Source of the DNA: an uncultured Lachnospiraceae bacterium
GTDB taxonomy: Bacteria; Bacillota; Clostridia; Lachnospirales; Lachnospiraceae
Reading direction: 5' to 3'
Assembly (NCBI GenBank): GCA_946627575.1
Contig: CAMOVS010000051.1
Location: 1 to 7,487 of the forward strand
Length of the DNA: 7,487 bases
The stretch's first letter is position 1; each line of letters starts with the position of its first letter. The translations under genes were made by a program, and so were the position numbers. Shown here piece after piece: positions 1 to 7,162 of this stretch. Under the pieces are notes generated by a model. The model was not told where the DNA came from and did no database searches. It worked only from the letters and a program-made list of their open reading frames with translations.

Positions 1-806
1 CCGTAGATATCGCATCCGGCGTCCGTACCGGTTTCTCCTGGATGAATATGAATGGTGTGCTCGGCAACAAGGAACTTCGTAAAGCTGTTCTTATGGGTAT
101 TAACTACGATGAGATCTGCACATCCAAGACTATTAACGGTCTCTATACTGCAGGTTATTCCGTACTTCCGTCTACACTTTCCTATGGCTATGACAAGCTG
201 AACAATCCTTATGCCTATGACGTAGAAGGAGCCAAGAAGCTTCTGGATGATGCAGGCATCGTGGACAATGACGGAGATGGCATCCGCGAGCTGGATGGCA
301 AGAACATCAATCTTAGATATGTCTCCTATGAGAACAGGTCTTTAAATGACTTTTCCGATGCTCATGCCCAGTATCTGAAAGAGATCGGCATTGGCGTGAC
401 GGCAGATTACGGCAGCTCCGATGACCAGTGGAGCAAGCTGGTTTCCGGTGAGTATGACCTTAACAATAATAACTGGATTACAGTGGGTAACGGAGATCCG
501 ACGGAGTTTATGAAGAACTGGTACACCAGTGAGCTTGATGACAAAGGTCAGGCTGTTGGTCCCAACTATTGCGGATATTCCAATAAAGAATACGATGCCC
601 TCTATGATGAGCTTCTTAAGACTGCGGATGCAGATAAGAGAGCTGAACTGATCCAGCAGATGCAGCAGATTCTTATCGATGATGCGGTAGCAGTAGTTGA
701 CGGGTACTATAATAGTTCCATGATCTACTCCAAGAATGTTGGATTTGCCCATATCCATACGGCAGACTATTACTGGCTTACAACTGAGATTACACCGGCC
801 AAATAA
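1..806 (+). CDS. ABC transporter substrate-binding protein, family 5 (C-terminal part, 5' end outside window)
   Basis: The reading frame is open from base 3, so the gene begins upstream of the window and about 267 C-terminal residues are visible. The stretch WMNMNGVLGNKELRKAVLMG followed by INYDEI is the typical family 5 segment where the protein lists its 'residues of a new start' helix. A DNDGDGIRELDGK loop follows, then a GNGDPTEFMKNWY segment and the CGYSNKEYDALYDELL helix seen near the C-terminus of Dpp/Opp/Nik binding proteins. The family binds peptides, nickel chelates or similar solutes outside the membrane and hands them to a permease pair. In Gram-positives it is a lipoprotein, but the signal peptide would lie outside the window. 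The permease and ATPase genes follow on the same strand, which supports the assignment. Two stop codons in a row (TAA TAG) end the gene. The ligand cannot be told from this fragment; the methionine at base 42 is internal, not the start. Confidence 0.93.
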   Translation, partial: VDIASGVRTGFSWMNMNGVLGNKELRKAVLMGINYDEICTSKTINGLYTAGYSVLPSTLSYGYDKLNNPYAYDVEGAKKLLDDAGIVDNDGDGIRELDGKNINLRYVSYENRSLNDFSDAHAQYLKEIGIGVTADYGSSDDQWSKLVSGEYDLNNNNWITVGNGDPTEFMKNWYTSELDDKGQAVGPNYCGYSNKEYDALYDELLKTADADKRAELIQQMQQILIDDAVAVVDGYYNSSMIYSKNVGFAHIHTADYYWLTTEITPAK

Positions 807-903
807 TAGATGAAGCTGCAGTTGGCAGTGAACTTTTGATAATTTGATTTGCTGAATGCCTTGCCATTCTATCTAAATAATTCGTATGAGTGATTCGTGT
901 TGG

Positions 904-934
904 GAGGGTACAGCCTTATGCTGTGCCCTCTTTT
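904..934 (+). terminator. Intrinsic terminator / read-through attenuator after the binding-protein gene
   Basis: GAGGGTACAGC (904-914) pairs with GCTGTGCCCTC (920-930) over 11 bp with one G-U wobble, a 5-base CTTAT loop, and TTTT immediately after (931-934). This is a textbook Rho-independent terminator. It lies about 100 bases after the binding-protein stop and about 70 bases before the permease start. All downstream transporter genes are on the same strand, and I saw no convincing promoter in 807-1006. The likely role is partial termination, so that the binding protein is made in excess over the membrane complex; that role is inference, while the hairpin is seen directly. Confidence 0.88.
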
Positions 935-992
935 ACAGATATTATGAACTGTCCGTCCGGCTTGTACCGGGGCAGATCTTTTTCACTGGAAA

Positions 993-1000
993 GAGAGGAG
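993..1000 (+). promoter_or_regulatory. Ribosome binding site that sets a TTG start for the first permease
   Basis: GAGAGGAG ends 6 bases before the TTG at 1007. The in-frame GTG at 890 has no comparable site and lies upstream of the terminator hairpin. Starting there would also add about 39 residues with no membrane-protein character, so 1007 is the preferred start. Confidence 0.8.
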
Positions 1001-1006
1001 AATTCC

Positions 1007-1945
1007 TTGAGTAAGAAACAATTGATCTCCAGAATGCTTCAGATCGTTGTTGTCCTGATCGGCATCAGCTTTCTGACCTTCCTGCTGACCTATGTCTCGC
1101 CGGGCGACCCGGTCCGGCATATGATGACGGCTTCCGGTACCATGCCGACCGAGGAGGCGATTCAGGAGATCCGGCAGGAGATGGGTCTGAATGATCCCTT
1201 TTTTACCCAGTATTTCCGCTGGGTCGGCAATTGTCTGCATGGAGATTTTGGCAATTCCTATATGTTGAATAAACCGGTAGTTACCTTGCTGGCCGCCCGC
1301 CTGTGGCCGACCTTGAAGCTGACTATTTTTTCGGTTGTGCTGATGTTGATTATGGCTGTTCCTTTGGGCATGTTGTCTGCCGTTTATAAGGATTCCTGGA
1401 TTGATTATCTGGTCCGGGGTATTACCTTTCTCGGCATATCTCTGCCCAATTTCTGGGTCGGCCTCCTTCTGATGCTGGTTTTCTGTGTGAAGATCACCTT
1501 ATTTCCTGTTATATCTTCCAGCGGAGATTTCAGGAGCATGGTATTGCCTTCGTTGACCCTGGCGATCGCCATGTCCTCCAAATACACACGGCAGGTGAGG
1601 ACGGCGGTTCTGGAAGAACTGTCATCGGATTATGTAACCGGGGCTTTGGCCAGAGGCGTCAAGTTCTGGAAGGTGCTCTGGTTTAATGTATTTCCCAATT
1701 CTTTGCTGCCACTGATCACCATGCTGGGTCTTTCCATAGGATCCTTGCTGGGTGGAACCTCGGTTGTGGAAGTTATATTTTCCTATCCCGGTCTGGGCAA
1801 TCTGGCGGTGTCGGCCATCACTTCCTGTGACTATTATCTGATTCAGGGATATGTCCTCTGGATCGCCCTGATCTACATGGTAATCAATCTGCTGGTTGAT
1901 CTTTCCTACTATTTTGTAGATCCGCGTATGAGATTGAAGGGGTGA
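1007..1945 (+). CDS. ABC transporter permease, DppB/OppB/NikB type
   Basis: This is the first of two inner-membrane subunits that form the translocation channel of a peptide/nickel-class importer. Starting at the TTG, the protein is 312 aa, close to the usual length for the family. The N-terminal membrane segment (about residues 10-29) is followed by the conserved SPGDPV motif. Further hydrophobic segments lie around residues 100-125, 140-165, 190-205, 240-260 and 285-305. The cytoplasmic EAA-type loop that docks on the ATPase is seen as DYVTGALARG (residues 208-217), with FPNSLLPL about 15 residues further on. The C-terminal VEVIFSYPGLG and YYFVDPRMR motifs are also typical. The stop lies one base before the first ATG of the second permease, so the two are translationally coupled. 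Substrate class beyond peptide/nickel-like is not readable from the sequence. Confidence 0.94.
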   Translation: MSKKQLISRMLQIVVVLIGISFLTFLLTYVSPGDPVRHMMTASGTMPTEEAIQEIRQEMGLNDPFFTQYFRWVGNCLHGDFGNSYMLNKPVVTLLAARLWPTLKLTIFSVVLMLIMAVPLGMLSAVYKDSWIDYLVRGITFLGISLPNFWVGLLLMLVFCVKITLFPVISSSGDFRSMVLPSLTLAIAMSSKYTRQVRTAVLEELSSDYVTGALARGVKFWKVLWFNVFPNSLLPLITMLGLSIGSLLGGTSVVEVIFSYPGLGNLAVSAITSCDYYLIQGYVLWIALIYMVINLLVDLSYYFVDPRMRLKG

Positions 1946-1946
1946 T

Positions 1947-2777
1947 ATGATGAAAAAAGAGAATTTTTTCCTGAAAAATAAAACCTTTACAATCTTTGGT
2001 GTTCTGGCGATTCTGATTATTCTGGCAGCTATCTTTGCCCCGGTCGTATCCGGCGGGGTCGACCCGACGGCCGGTGACCTGTCCCAGGCCATTGAACCTC
2101 CGGGACCCGGTCATATTTTTGGCACAGATAAAATGGGAAGAGATATATACGCCCGGGTGATTTACGGAGCCCGGACTTCCCTGGTGGCCTCCTTTGCCAT
2201 CGTGGCCCTTGTCTTTGTCGTGGGCCTGATCCTGGGTATTGTTGCCGGATATTTTGGCGGTATCGTGGATATCGTAATCATGCGTATTGCTGATATGATG
2301 ATCGCCTTCCCCGGCCTGGTCCTTGCCCTTGCTGTAGCCGGTATCATGGGAGCCAGTGTGAGGAACGCTGTGTTGGCTATCGCTCTGGTTACCTGGCCCA
2401 AATACGCCCGTCTGGCCCGAAGTCTGGTTATGAAGATCCGGCACCGGGACTATGTGGATGCAGCCATCGTAACCGGATCGAAAACCTTCTATATGTTATA
2501 TCGTTATATGCTGCCCAATGCCCTGCCCACTTTGGTAATCACAGCGGCGACGGATATCGGAAGCATGATGTTGGAACTGGCCGCCCTGTCTTTCCTTGGA
2601 TTTGGCGCTGTGCCGCCTAGTCCGGAGTGGGGGCTGATGCTTTCCGAAGGACGGGCCTATATGCAGTCAGCTCCCTGGCTGATGGTTTTTCCGGGATTAG
2701 CGATATTTGTTACTGTCGTTGTTTTCAACATGCTGGGTGACGGCCTGCGTGATATTCTGGATCCGAAAACCGAGTAA
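1947..2777 (+). CDS. ABC transporter permease, DppC/OppC/NikC type
   Basis: Second channel subunit, 276 aa, pairing with the upstream DppB-type permease. An N-terminal membrane helix (about residues 14-34, OppC_N region) leads to the highly conserved GTDKMGRD motif (residues 59-66) and RVIYGARTSL. About five more hydrophobic segments follow. The ATPase-docking EAA loop is DYVDAAIVTGSKTF (from residue 168), with MLPNALPTL following. The C-terminal LGDGLRDILDPK is the family ending. AAGGGG at 1937-1942 serves as ribosome binding site. Two ATGs in a row (1947 and 1950) are possible starts; 1950 has the better spacing, so the protein may be one residue shorter. The gene sits 1 base after the first permease and 14 bases before the ATPase gene. 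Confidence 0.95.
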   Translation: MMKKENFFLKNKTFTIFGVLAILIILAAIFAPVVSGGVDPTAGDLSQAIEPPGPGHIFGTDKMGRDIYARVIYGARTSLVASFAIVALVFVVGLILGIVAGYFGGIVDIVIMRIADMMIAFPGLVLALAVAGIMGASVRNAVLAIALVTWPKYARLARSLVMKIRHRDYVDAAIVTGSKTFYMLYRYMLPNALPTLVITAATDIGSMMLELAALSFLGFGAVPPSPEWGLMLSEGRAYMQSAPWLMVFPGLAIFVTVVVFNMLGDGLRDILDPKTE

Positions 2778-2791
2778 GGAGGGGATGATTT

Positions 2792-3583
2792 ATGGCATTA
2801 TTAGAGATTAAGAAGGCCACCATCTCCTACGGTGACCGAGAGGTCGTGAAAGACTTTAACCTGACGATGGAACCGGGACAAATCTGCAGTATCGTCGGCG
2901 AATCCGGCAGCGGAAAGACCACGGTGATCCGGGCTGTCCTGGGTCTTCTGCCCGGCGGAGGCAAAGTGACGAAGGGGGATATCCTTTTTGAAGGAAAATC
3001 CCTTCTGGGCAAGTCCAAGGAAGAGTGGCGCAAGCTTCGGGGGACGGAGATCTCTATGATCTTTCAGGACTCCGGCGCCATGATGAATCCGACCCGGAAG
3101 ATCGGCGCCTCTTATATAGAGTATATCCGTACCCATGAAAAGGATATTAGTAAAAAAGATGCCTGGGATAAGGCGGTGAGGATGCTGGAGCGGATGCGGC
3201 TGCCCAGCGGGGACAATATTATGAGAAGCTATCCCTTCCAATTGTCCGGCGGTATGAGGCAGCGGGTAGGCATCGCCATGGGAATGACCTATGAGCCCAA
3301 ACTTCTCCTGGCCGATGAGCCGACCAGTGCTCTGGATGTTACGACCCAGGCCCAGATCATCCGCCAGTTTATGGAGCTTCGGGATGACTTTGGCACAAAT
3401 ATTATCGTAGTAACCCACAATCTGGGGGTAGCAGCTTATATGTCCGATTATCTGATTGTGATGAAAGACGGCGTCATTGAAGATGAAGGAGACCGTGATC
3501 ATATTCTTCATGGGTCTCAGAATGATTACACCAGGATGCTGCTGGATGCCGTTCCGTCCCTGGGAGGTGTGCGTTATGTTTGA
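2792..3583 (+). CDS. ABC transporter ATPase, DppD/NikD type (short form)
   Basis: This is the cytoplasmic ATPase that powers the importer together with the next gene product. All ABC motifs are present: Walker A GESGSGKT (residues 36-43), Q-loop FQD (91-93), signature LSGGMRQR (151-158), Walker B LLLADEPTSALD (171-182) and the switch histidine in VTHNLG (H209). An AAGGAGGGG site precedes the ATG with good spacing. At 263 aa it lacks the approximately 60-residue C-terminal oligopeptide-transporter extension that most DppD/OppD proteins carry, and so resembles short NikD-like ATPases. The 3' end overlaps the start of the second ATPase by 8 bases, so the short end is a real gene boundary rather than an obvious frameshift. 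The overlap points to coupled translation and equal amounts of both ATPases. Confidence 0.95.
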   Translation: MALLEIKKATISYGDREVVKDFNLTMEPGQICSIVGESGSGKTTVIRAVLGLLPGGGKVTKGDILFEGKSLLGKSKEEWRKLRGTEISMIFQDSGAMMNPTRKIGASYIEYIRTHEKDISKKDAWDKAVRMLERMRLPSGDNIMRSYPFQLSGGMRQRVGIAMGMTYEPKLLLADEPTSALDVTTQAQIIRQFMELRDDFGTNIIVVTHNLGVAAYMSDYLIVMKDGVIEDEGDRDHILHGSQNDYTRMLLDAVPSLGGVRYV

Positions 3584-4535
3584 TGAGAAAGATATGATTC
3601 TGGAAGCCAGGCATGTGACAAGGAGATTCCCTGCATCGGGAGGCCGCACCCTTCTGGCCTGCAATGATGTCAACCTGAAGATGTACAGGGGAAAGACCTT
3701 AGGGCTGGTTGGCGAGTCCGGGTGCGGAAAAAGCACCTTTATGAGGTTTCTGGTTTCGCTGGACAGGCCTTCCGAAGGGGAAATTATTTACAGGGGGAAG
3801 GACATTACCAAGCTAAAGGGGGAGGAACTGAGACAGAACCGGCAAAATATCCAGATGGTTTTCCAGGATCCTTCCGGGTCCTTTAATCCCAAGATGAAGA
3901 TTCGGGATATCATCTGTGAACCCCTTCTCAATTTCGGCAGGATCAAGGCTTCCGAAAAAGATAAAGTAGCCAAAGAATTTTTGACTATGGTAGACCTGCC
4001 AGAGGACTTTGCCGACCGTTATCCCCATAACATGAGCGGAGGACAGAGACAGCGGGTTGCCATCGCAAGAGCCATTGCCCTGGAACCGGAAATCATTGTT
4101 ATGGACGAGGCTACATGCGCCCTGGATGTATCTGTGCAGAAAACTATTATTGAGCTGATCGTAGGTCTTCAGAAAAAGAAGAACATTACGATCGGTTTCA
4201 TCGCCCATGATCTGGGGCTGATCCAATCCTTTGCCCACCAGATCGCCGTTATGTACCTGGGCAATATCGTAGAAGTTCTCCCGGCGGAGGATCTGGAGAA
4301 GAAGGCCCGGCATCCTTATACAAAGGCTTTAATGGGGGCGATTTTCGATCTGAATATGGATTTTTCCAAAAAGATCGAAAGCATAGAAAGTGAAGCGCCT
4401 AGTCCTTTGGACGTTCCTCCGGGATGTCCTTTCCAGGATCGGTGCGAACATTGCTCCCCCAGGTGCAAGGAAGATCATCCTATGTTGGTTGATCTGGAAG
4501 AGGGGCATCAGGTGGCCTGCCATATGTACCAATAA
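3576..4535 (+). CDS. ABC transporter ATPase, DppF/OppF type, with cysteine-containing C-terminal domain
   Basis: Second ATPase of the importer, 319 aa from the ATG at 3576, which is preceded by GGGAGGTG (3562-3569). Motifs seen are Walker A GESGCGKS (residues 46-53), Q-loop FQDPSGSFNP (from 96), signature MSGGQRQR (153-160), Walker B MDEATCALD (176-184) and the switch histidine in AHDLG (H211). The Walker B extension is unusual because importers of this family normally read DEPxSALD. After residue 240 comes the oligopeptide-transporter C-terminal domain (HPYTKALMGAIF, then PPGCPFQDRCEHC) with cysteines 284, 290, 293, 297 and 315. Comparable cysteines bind a [4Fe-4S] cluster in at least one studied DppD-type protein; cluster binding here is inference. 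An in-frame ATG further upstream at 3477 is inside the previous gene and was not used. Confidence 0.95.
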   Translation: MFDEKDMILEARHVTRRFPASGGRTLLACNDVNLKMYRGKTLGLVGESGCGKSTFMRFLVSLDRPSEGEIIYRGKDITKLKGEELRQNRQNIQMVFQDPSGSFNPKMKIRDIICEPLLNFGRIKASEKDKVAKEFLTMVDLPEDFADRYPHNMSGGQRQRVAIARAIALEPEIIVMDEATCALDVSVQKTIIELIVGLQKKKNITIGFIAHDLGLIQSFAHQIAVMYLGNIVEVLPAEDLEKKARHPYTKALMGAIFDLNMDFSKKIESIESEAPSPLDVPPGCPFQDRCEHCSPRCKEDHPMLVDLEEGHQVACHMYQ

Positions 4536-4565
4536 GATTACCATATATTAAAGGAAGATTGATAA

Positions 4566-4587
4566 CTCCCCAAATCCTGTTTGGGAG
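4566..4587 (+). other. Stem-loop in the leader before the deacylase gene
   Basis: CCCAAA (4569-4574) pairs with TTTGGG (4580-4585) around a 5-base TCCTG loop. TC/GA pairing outside it continues past a single bulged C, giving about 8 bp in total. It ends just before the ribosome binding site of the deacylase. No T-run follows, so it is not an intrinsic terminator. It could act as an RNA stabiliser, a processing site or a translation modulator, or it may mean nothing. Confidence 0.45.
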
Positions 4588-4606
4588 AGGGAAAGGTGAG
4601 GATATC

Positions 4607-5704
4607 ATGAGTTTTACATTATGTAATATGACGGTTGAGAAGGGACAGAAGGTCCAGGCTTATCTGGATCTCCCTTTTACTGATAAAGACAAGCTGCCCT
4701 GCACCCTGATCAATGGCTGTCAGGACGGACCTGTTGTCCTGATTGATGGGGGAATACACAATGCGGAATATGTAGGGATCGAAGCTGCCACCCGGCTGGC
4801 ATCCGAGCTGAAGCCCCAGGATGTGTCCGGAAAACTGATTATCATTCACCTGGTGAATGTGAACGGCTTTAAGGCCAGGACCATCAGTGTCTGCGCAGAT
4901 GACGGAAAGAATCTTAACAGGGTTTTCCCCGGGAATCCGGACGGAACATATGCGGACAAGCTGGCTTATTTCATGGAGAAGGAGATCTTCTCGCGCATTG
5001 ATTATTATATTGATCTCCATTGCGGCGACTGGTTTGAAGATCTGGTGCCTTACATCTATGCAGTCGGGAATGCCCCGGAAGAGACTGTGAGCAAGGCGGA
5101 GGAGATGGCTCTGGCTGCCGATGTCCCCTACTATGTTCAGTCAGAAAGCGGAGATGGAGGGGCCTACAATTGGGCCGGCAGTCTGGGGATTCCATCGGTT
5201 TTGCTGGAGCGGGGCCGGATGGGTCAGTGGGACGATCATGAAGTCAGAGACACCTGTCGTGACGTTCGCAATATATTAAAGAGAATCGGGGTTATCAGCC
5301 AGGAGAAGTTCGGACGAATTCTTCAGCGGACCATCCCCCGGCGACTTGACCATGTGCATTATATTAATGCCCATGTGGAGGGCTGCTGGTTTCCCGAAAA
5401 GAAGGCCGGAGATGTGGCCCAGGCCGGAGAAAGGCTGGGCCTGATCCGGGATTATCTGGGTAATGTGATCGAGGAGATCCGGGCTCCGGAGGATGTTATC
5501 ATCATTTATCAGACGGTATCGTATTCTTTGCCTAAAGATACCCCCCTGATTACCTACGGGCATTACGAAGATTGCGTGGAACATGACCATAACCACGGGC
5601 ATGATCTTCCTCATCATGATCACGATCATGTCCATCATCAGGATAAAGCCCCCGAGCACATTCATAATGATGGAGAAAAGACGACCTATGACCACACGCA
5701 CTAA
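4607..5704 (+). CDS. Zinc-dependent deacylase, succinylglutamate desuccinylase/aspartoacylase (M14-like) family, with His-rich tail
   Basis: This family hydrolyses the amide bond of N-acyl amino acids or related small molecules with one zinc ion. In the 365-aa protein the zinc ligands are readable as H51 and E54 in GGIHNAEYVG and H138 in DLHCGD. Substrate-binding residues appear in the DGKNLNRVFPG motif (residues 99-109), and the probable catalytic glutamate is E201 in LLERG. Residues of about 260-318 form the small C-terminal beta domain typical of the family. After this comes a 47-residue tail (319-365, bases 5561-5701) with 15 histidines and many Asp/Asn, which is not part of the usual fold and looks like a metal-binding appendage. 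The ATG at 4607, preceded by AAAGGTGAGG, was preferred over the TTG at 4559. It lies 71 bases after the ATPase gene on the same strand, so it is probably co-transcribed with the importer. The exact acyl substrate is unknown, and location is likely cytoplasmic because no signal peptide is seen. Confidence 0.88.
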   Translation: MSFTLCNMTVEKGQKVQAYLDLPFTDKDKLPCTLINGCQDGPVVLIDGGIHNAEYVGIEAATRLASELKPQDVSGKLIIIHLVNVNGFKARTISVCADDGKNLNRVFPGNPDGTYADKLAYFMEKEIFSRIDYYIDLHCGDWFEDLVPYIYAVGNAPEETVSKAEEMALAADVPYYVQSESGDGGAYNWAGSLGIPSVLLERGRMGQWDDHEVRDTCRDVRNILKRIGVISQEKFGRILQRTIPRRLDHVHYINAHVEGCWFPEKKAGDVAQAGERLGLIRDYLGNVIEEIRAPEDVIIIYQTVSYSLPKDTPLITYGHYEDCVEHDHNHGHDLPHHDHDHVHHQDKAPEHIHNDGEKTTYDHTH

Positions 5705-7040
5705 TTACCGGGATCTGACCCGAGGGCCCATCCTTGGCCGGATTATTCTTTTTGCCCTGCCTTTGTTGGGCAGCAGTCTGATTCAGCTGCTTTATAGTAC
5801 GGTGGATCTGATCTTTGTAGGTCAGTTTCTGGGAACGGAATCGGCGGCCTCCATCGGGGCCAGTGATCTGCTGATCACCTGCCTGGTCGGATTCTTCACC
5901 GGCATGGCTGTAGGAACCAATGTCATAACCGCCCGCTATTTTGGAGCCGGTGACCATGAGAAGCTGAGAAAGCTGATTCATACCCTTTTTCTTGCCGGCT
6001 TTTTTGGGGGTGTTCTGCTGGTGCTTTTTGCCGAGCTTTTCGCTCCATTCTTTCTTAGATGGATGGGGACACCGGACAAAATCTACGGACTGGCTATCCG
6101 CTACCTGCGGATCTATGTTCTCAGCATGGCATCGGTCGTTCTATACAACCTGCTCAGTGGGATTATCCGTGCCATGGGAGACTCCAGAACGCCCATGCTC
6201 CTGCAGCTTGCCGGAGGACTTCTGAATATTGCAGCGGATTATTTCTTCATAGCCTATCTGCACATGGGTGTGGAGGGCACCGCCATTGCCACCGTTTTGT
6301 CCCAGACCTTTGCGGCGGTATGTGTCATCGGATATCTGATGAAAATGAATGAGGATTACCGGCTTCATTTGTTCTCAAGAGTCTTTGATGCGGGTGAGTT
6401 AAAGAAAGTGCTGAAGGTGGGAGTCCCTTCAGGAATTCAGTCCATTATTATTACTCTATCCAATATCATCATTCAATCGCAGATCAACACGTTAGGCGTC
6501 AAAGAAATCGCCTCTTTTACCGTTTATTTCAAAGCGGAAAATATGCTCTGGCTGCCTCTTCTGGCTCTTGGACAGGCTTCGGTATCCTTTGTCAGTCAGA
6601 ATTACGGAGCGGGGAAATGGGATCGTATACGGAAAGGAAATCGTATTACGATCTTTGGCGGTTCTCTCTTTACTTTTGCTGAGGCCATGCTTCTGCTCCT
6701 TCTGGCTCCGCTGATCGTAGGTGTGTTCACTCGGGATCCTGCAGTAGCGGCTTTGACTGTGCAGGAGATGAGAGTCACTTATCCTCTGTACTTTATGGGG
6801 ACCGTCATAGAGATCCTCAGCAGTAATATGCGCAGTTTCGGCAAAGCGATCTATCCTATGGCAATCGTGATCTTCAGTTATTGCGGTGTCAGGGTCATGG
6901 TACTCTTTCACTTTATGCATGTATATCACAATGTCAGAGGCGTCGCTTTCTGCTATCCCATATCCTGGACCTGTGCCATGGTACTGCTGATTCTGGCTTA
7001 CAGGAAGTTTATGCCCAAAAAGGTTCGAAGTCTGTTTTGA
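5688..7040 (+). CDS. MATE family efflux transporter
   Basis: Multidrug and toxic compound extrusion proteins are 12-helix inner-membrane antiporters driven by Na+ or H+. The predicted protein is 450 aa, the usual length, and shows the internal two-fold arrangement. The first half has GRIILFALPLLGSSLIQLLY, STVDLIFVGQFLG, a GMAVGTNVITARYFGAGD stretch and GIIRAMGDSRTPM. The second half begins around VGVPSGIQSIIITLSNIIIQ and includes QASVSFVSQNYGAGKWDR. The start at 5688 fits the family's N-terminus (short polar lead, then RGPILGRI) and is preceded by GGAG at 5672-5675, a rather long spacing of about 12 bases; ATGs at 5667 and 5670 are alternatives. The gene overlaps the end of the deacylase by 17 bases, which suggests coupled translation. 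The exported substrate cannot be inferred. There is no clear terminator after the stop. Confidence 0.94.
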   Translation: MTTRTNYRDLTRGPILGRIILFALPLLGSSLIQLLYSTVDLIFVGQFLGTESAASIGASDLLITCLVGFFTGMAVGTNVITARYFGAGDHEKLRKLIHTLFLAGFFGGVLLVLFAELFAPFFLRWMGTPDKIYGLAIRYLRIYVLSMASVVLYNLLSGIIRAMGDSRTPMLLQLAGGLLNIAADYFFIAYLHMGVEGTAIATVLSQTFAAVCVIGYLMKMNEDYRLHLFSRVFDAGELKKVLKVGVPSGIQSIIITLSNIIIQSQINTLGVKEIASFTVYFKAENMLWLPLLALGQASVSFVSQNYGAGKWDRIRKGNRITIFGGSLFTFAEAMLLLLLAPLIVGVFTRDPAVAALTVQEMRVTYPLYFMGTVIEILSSNMRSFGKAIYPMAIVIFSYCGVRVMVLFHFMHVYHNVRGVAFCYPISWTCAMVLLILAYRKFMPKKVRSLF

Positions 7041-7126
7041 ACCGGCTAAAGGTGATTGACTCTAACACTTTATGCACCTATCTGGTGCCGGAAGCGCCCG
7101 GATACGGTTTATTGCTTAAGAATGTA

Positions 7127-7155
7127 TTGACAAATGGGTTAAGACAGAATATTAT
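7127..7155 (+). promoter_or_regulatory. Sigma-A type promoter for the HMA-domain gene
   Basis: A perfect -35 hexamer TTGACA (7127-7132) is followed after 17 bases by TATTAT (7150-7155), a 5/6 match to the -10 box. A perfect TATAAT also occurs at 7153-7158, but with a 20-base spacer. The expected transcription start is around 7162, right at the edge of the inverted repeat. The promoter lies in the 202-base gap after the MATE gene, so the metal gene can be transcribed on its own. The first part of this gap (7041-7126) holds only a weak 5-bp hairpin (7074-7088) without a T-run. Confidence 0.85.
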
Positions 7156-7162
7156 AATATCA

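Noticed and set aside
342..758. Minus-strand open frame across the binding-protein gene (and other minus-strand frames over 983-2444, 2801-3736, 3813-4313, 4619-5701 and 6141-6929)
   Set aside because: They lie opposite well-supported genes, have compositionally odd proteins with no recognisable domain, and lack ribosome binding sites; they are shadows of the + strand genes.
807..903. Possible promoter for the permease genes (TTGATA/TTGATT with AT-rich stretch 867-881)
   Set aside because: No -10 box with acceptable match at 16-18 bases, and it lies upstream of the terminator; not supported.
890..1006. GTG at 890 as the start of the first permease
   Set aside because: No ribosome binding site, the added residues do not look like a permease N-terminus, and the stretch contains the terminator hairpin.
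3477..3575. Upstream start of the second ATPase at 3477
   Set aside because: The extra 33 residues are out-of-frame translation of the first ATPase; the ATG at 3576 has a good GGGAGGTG site and the family N-terminus.
5583..5687. Upstream start of the MATE gene at 5583
   Set aside because: This part is the second frame of the His-rich tail codons; it gives a repetitive Ile/Met/Thr-rich stretch unlike MATE N-termini and has no good ribosome binding site.
7041..7101. Terminator after the MATE gene
   Set aside because: Only a 5-bp stem (7074-7078 with 7084-7088) and scattered CCGG pairing are present, with no T-run.
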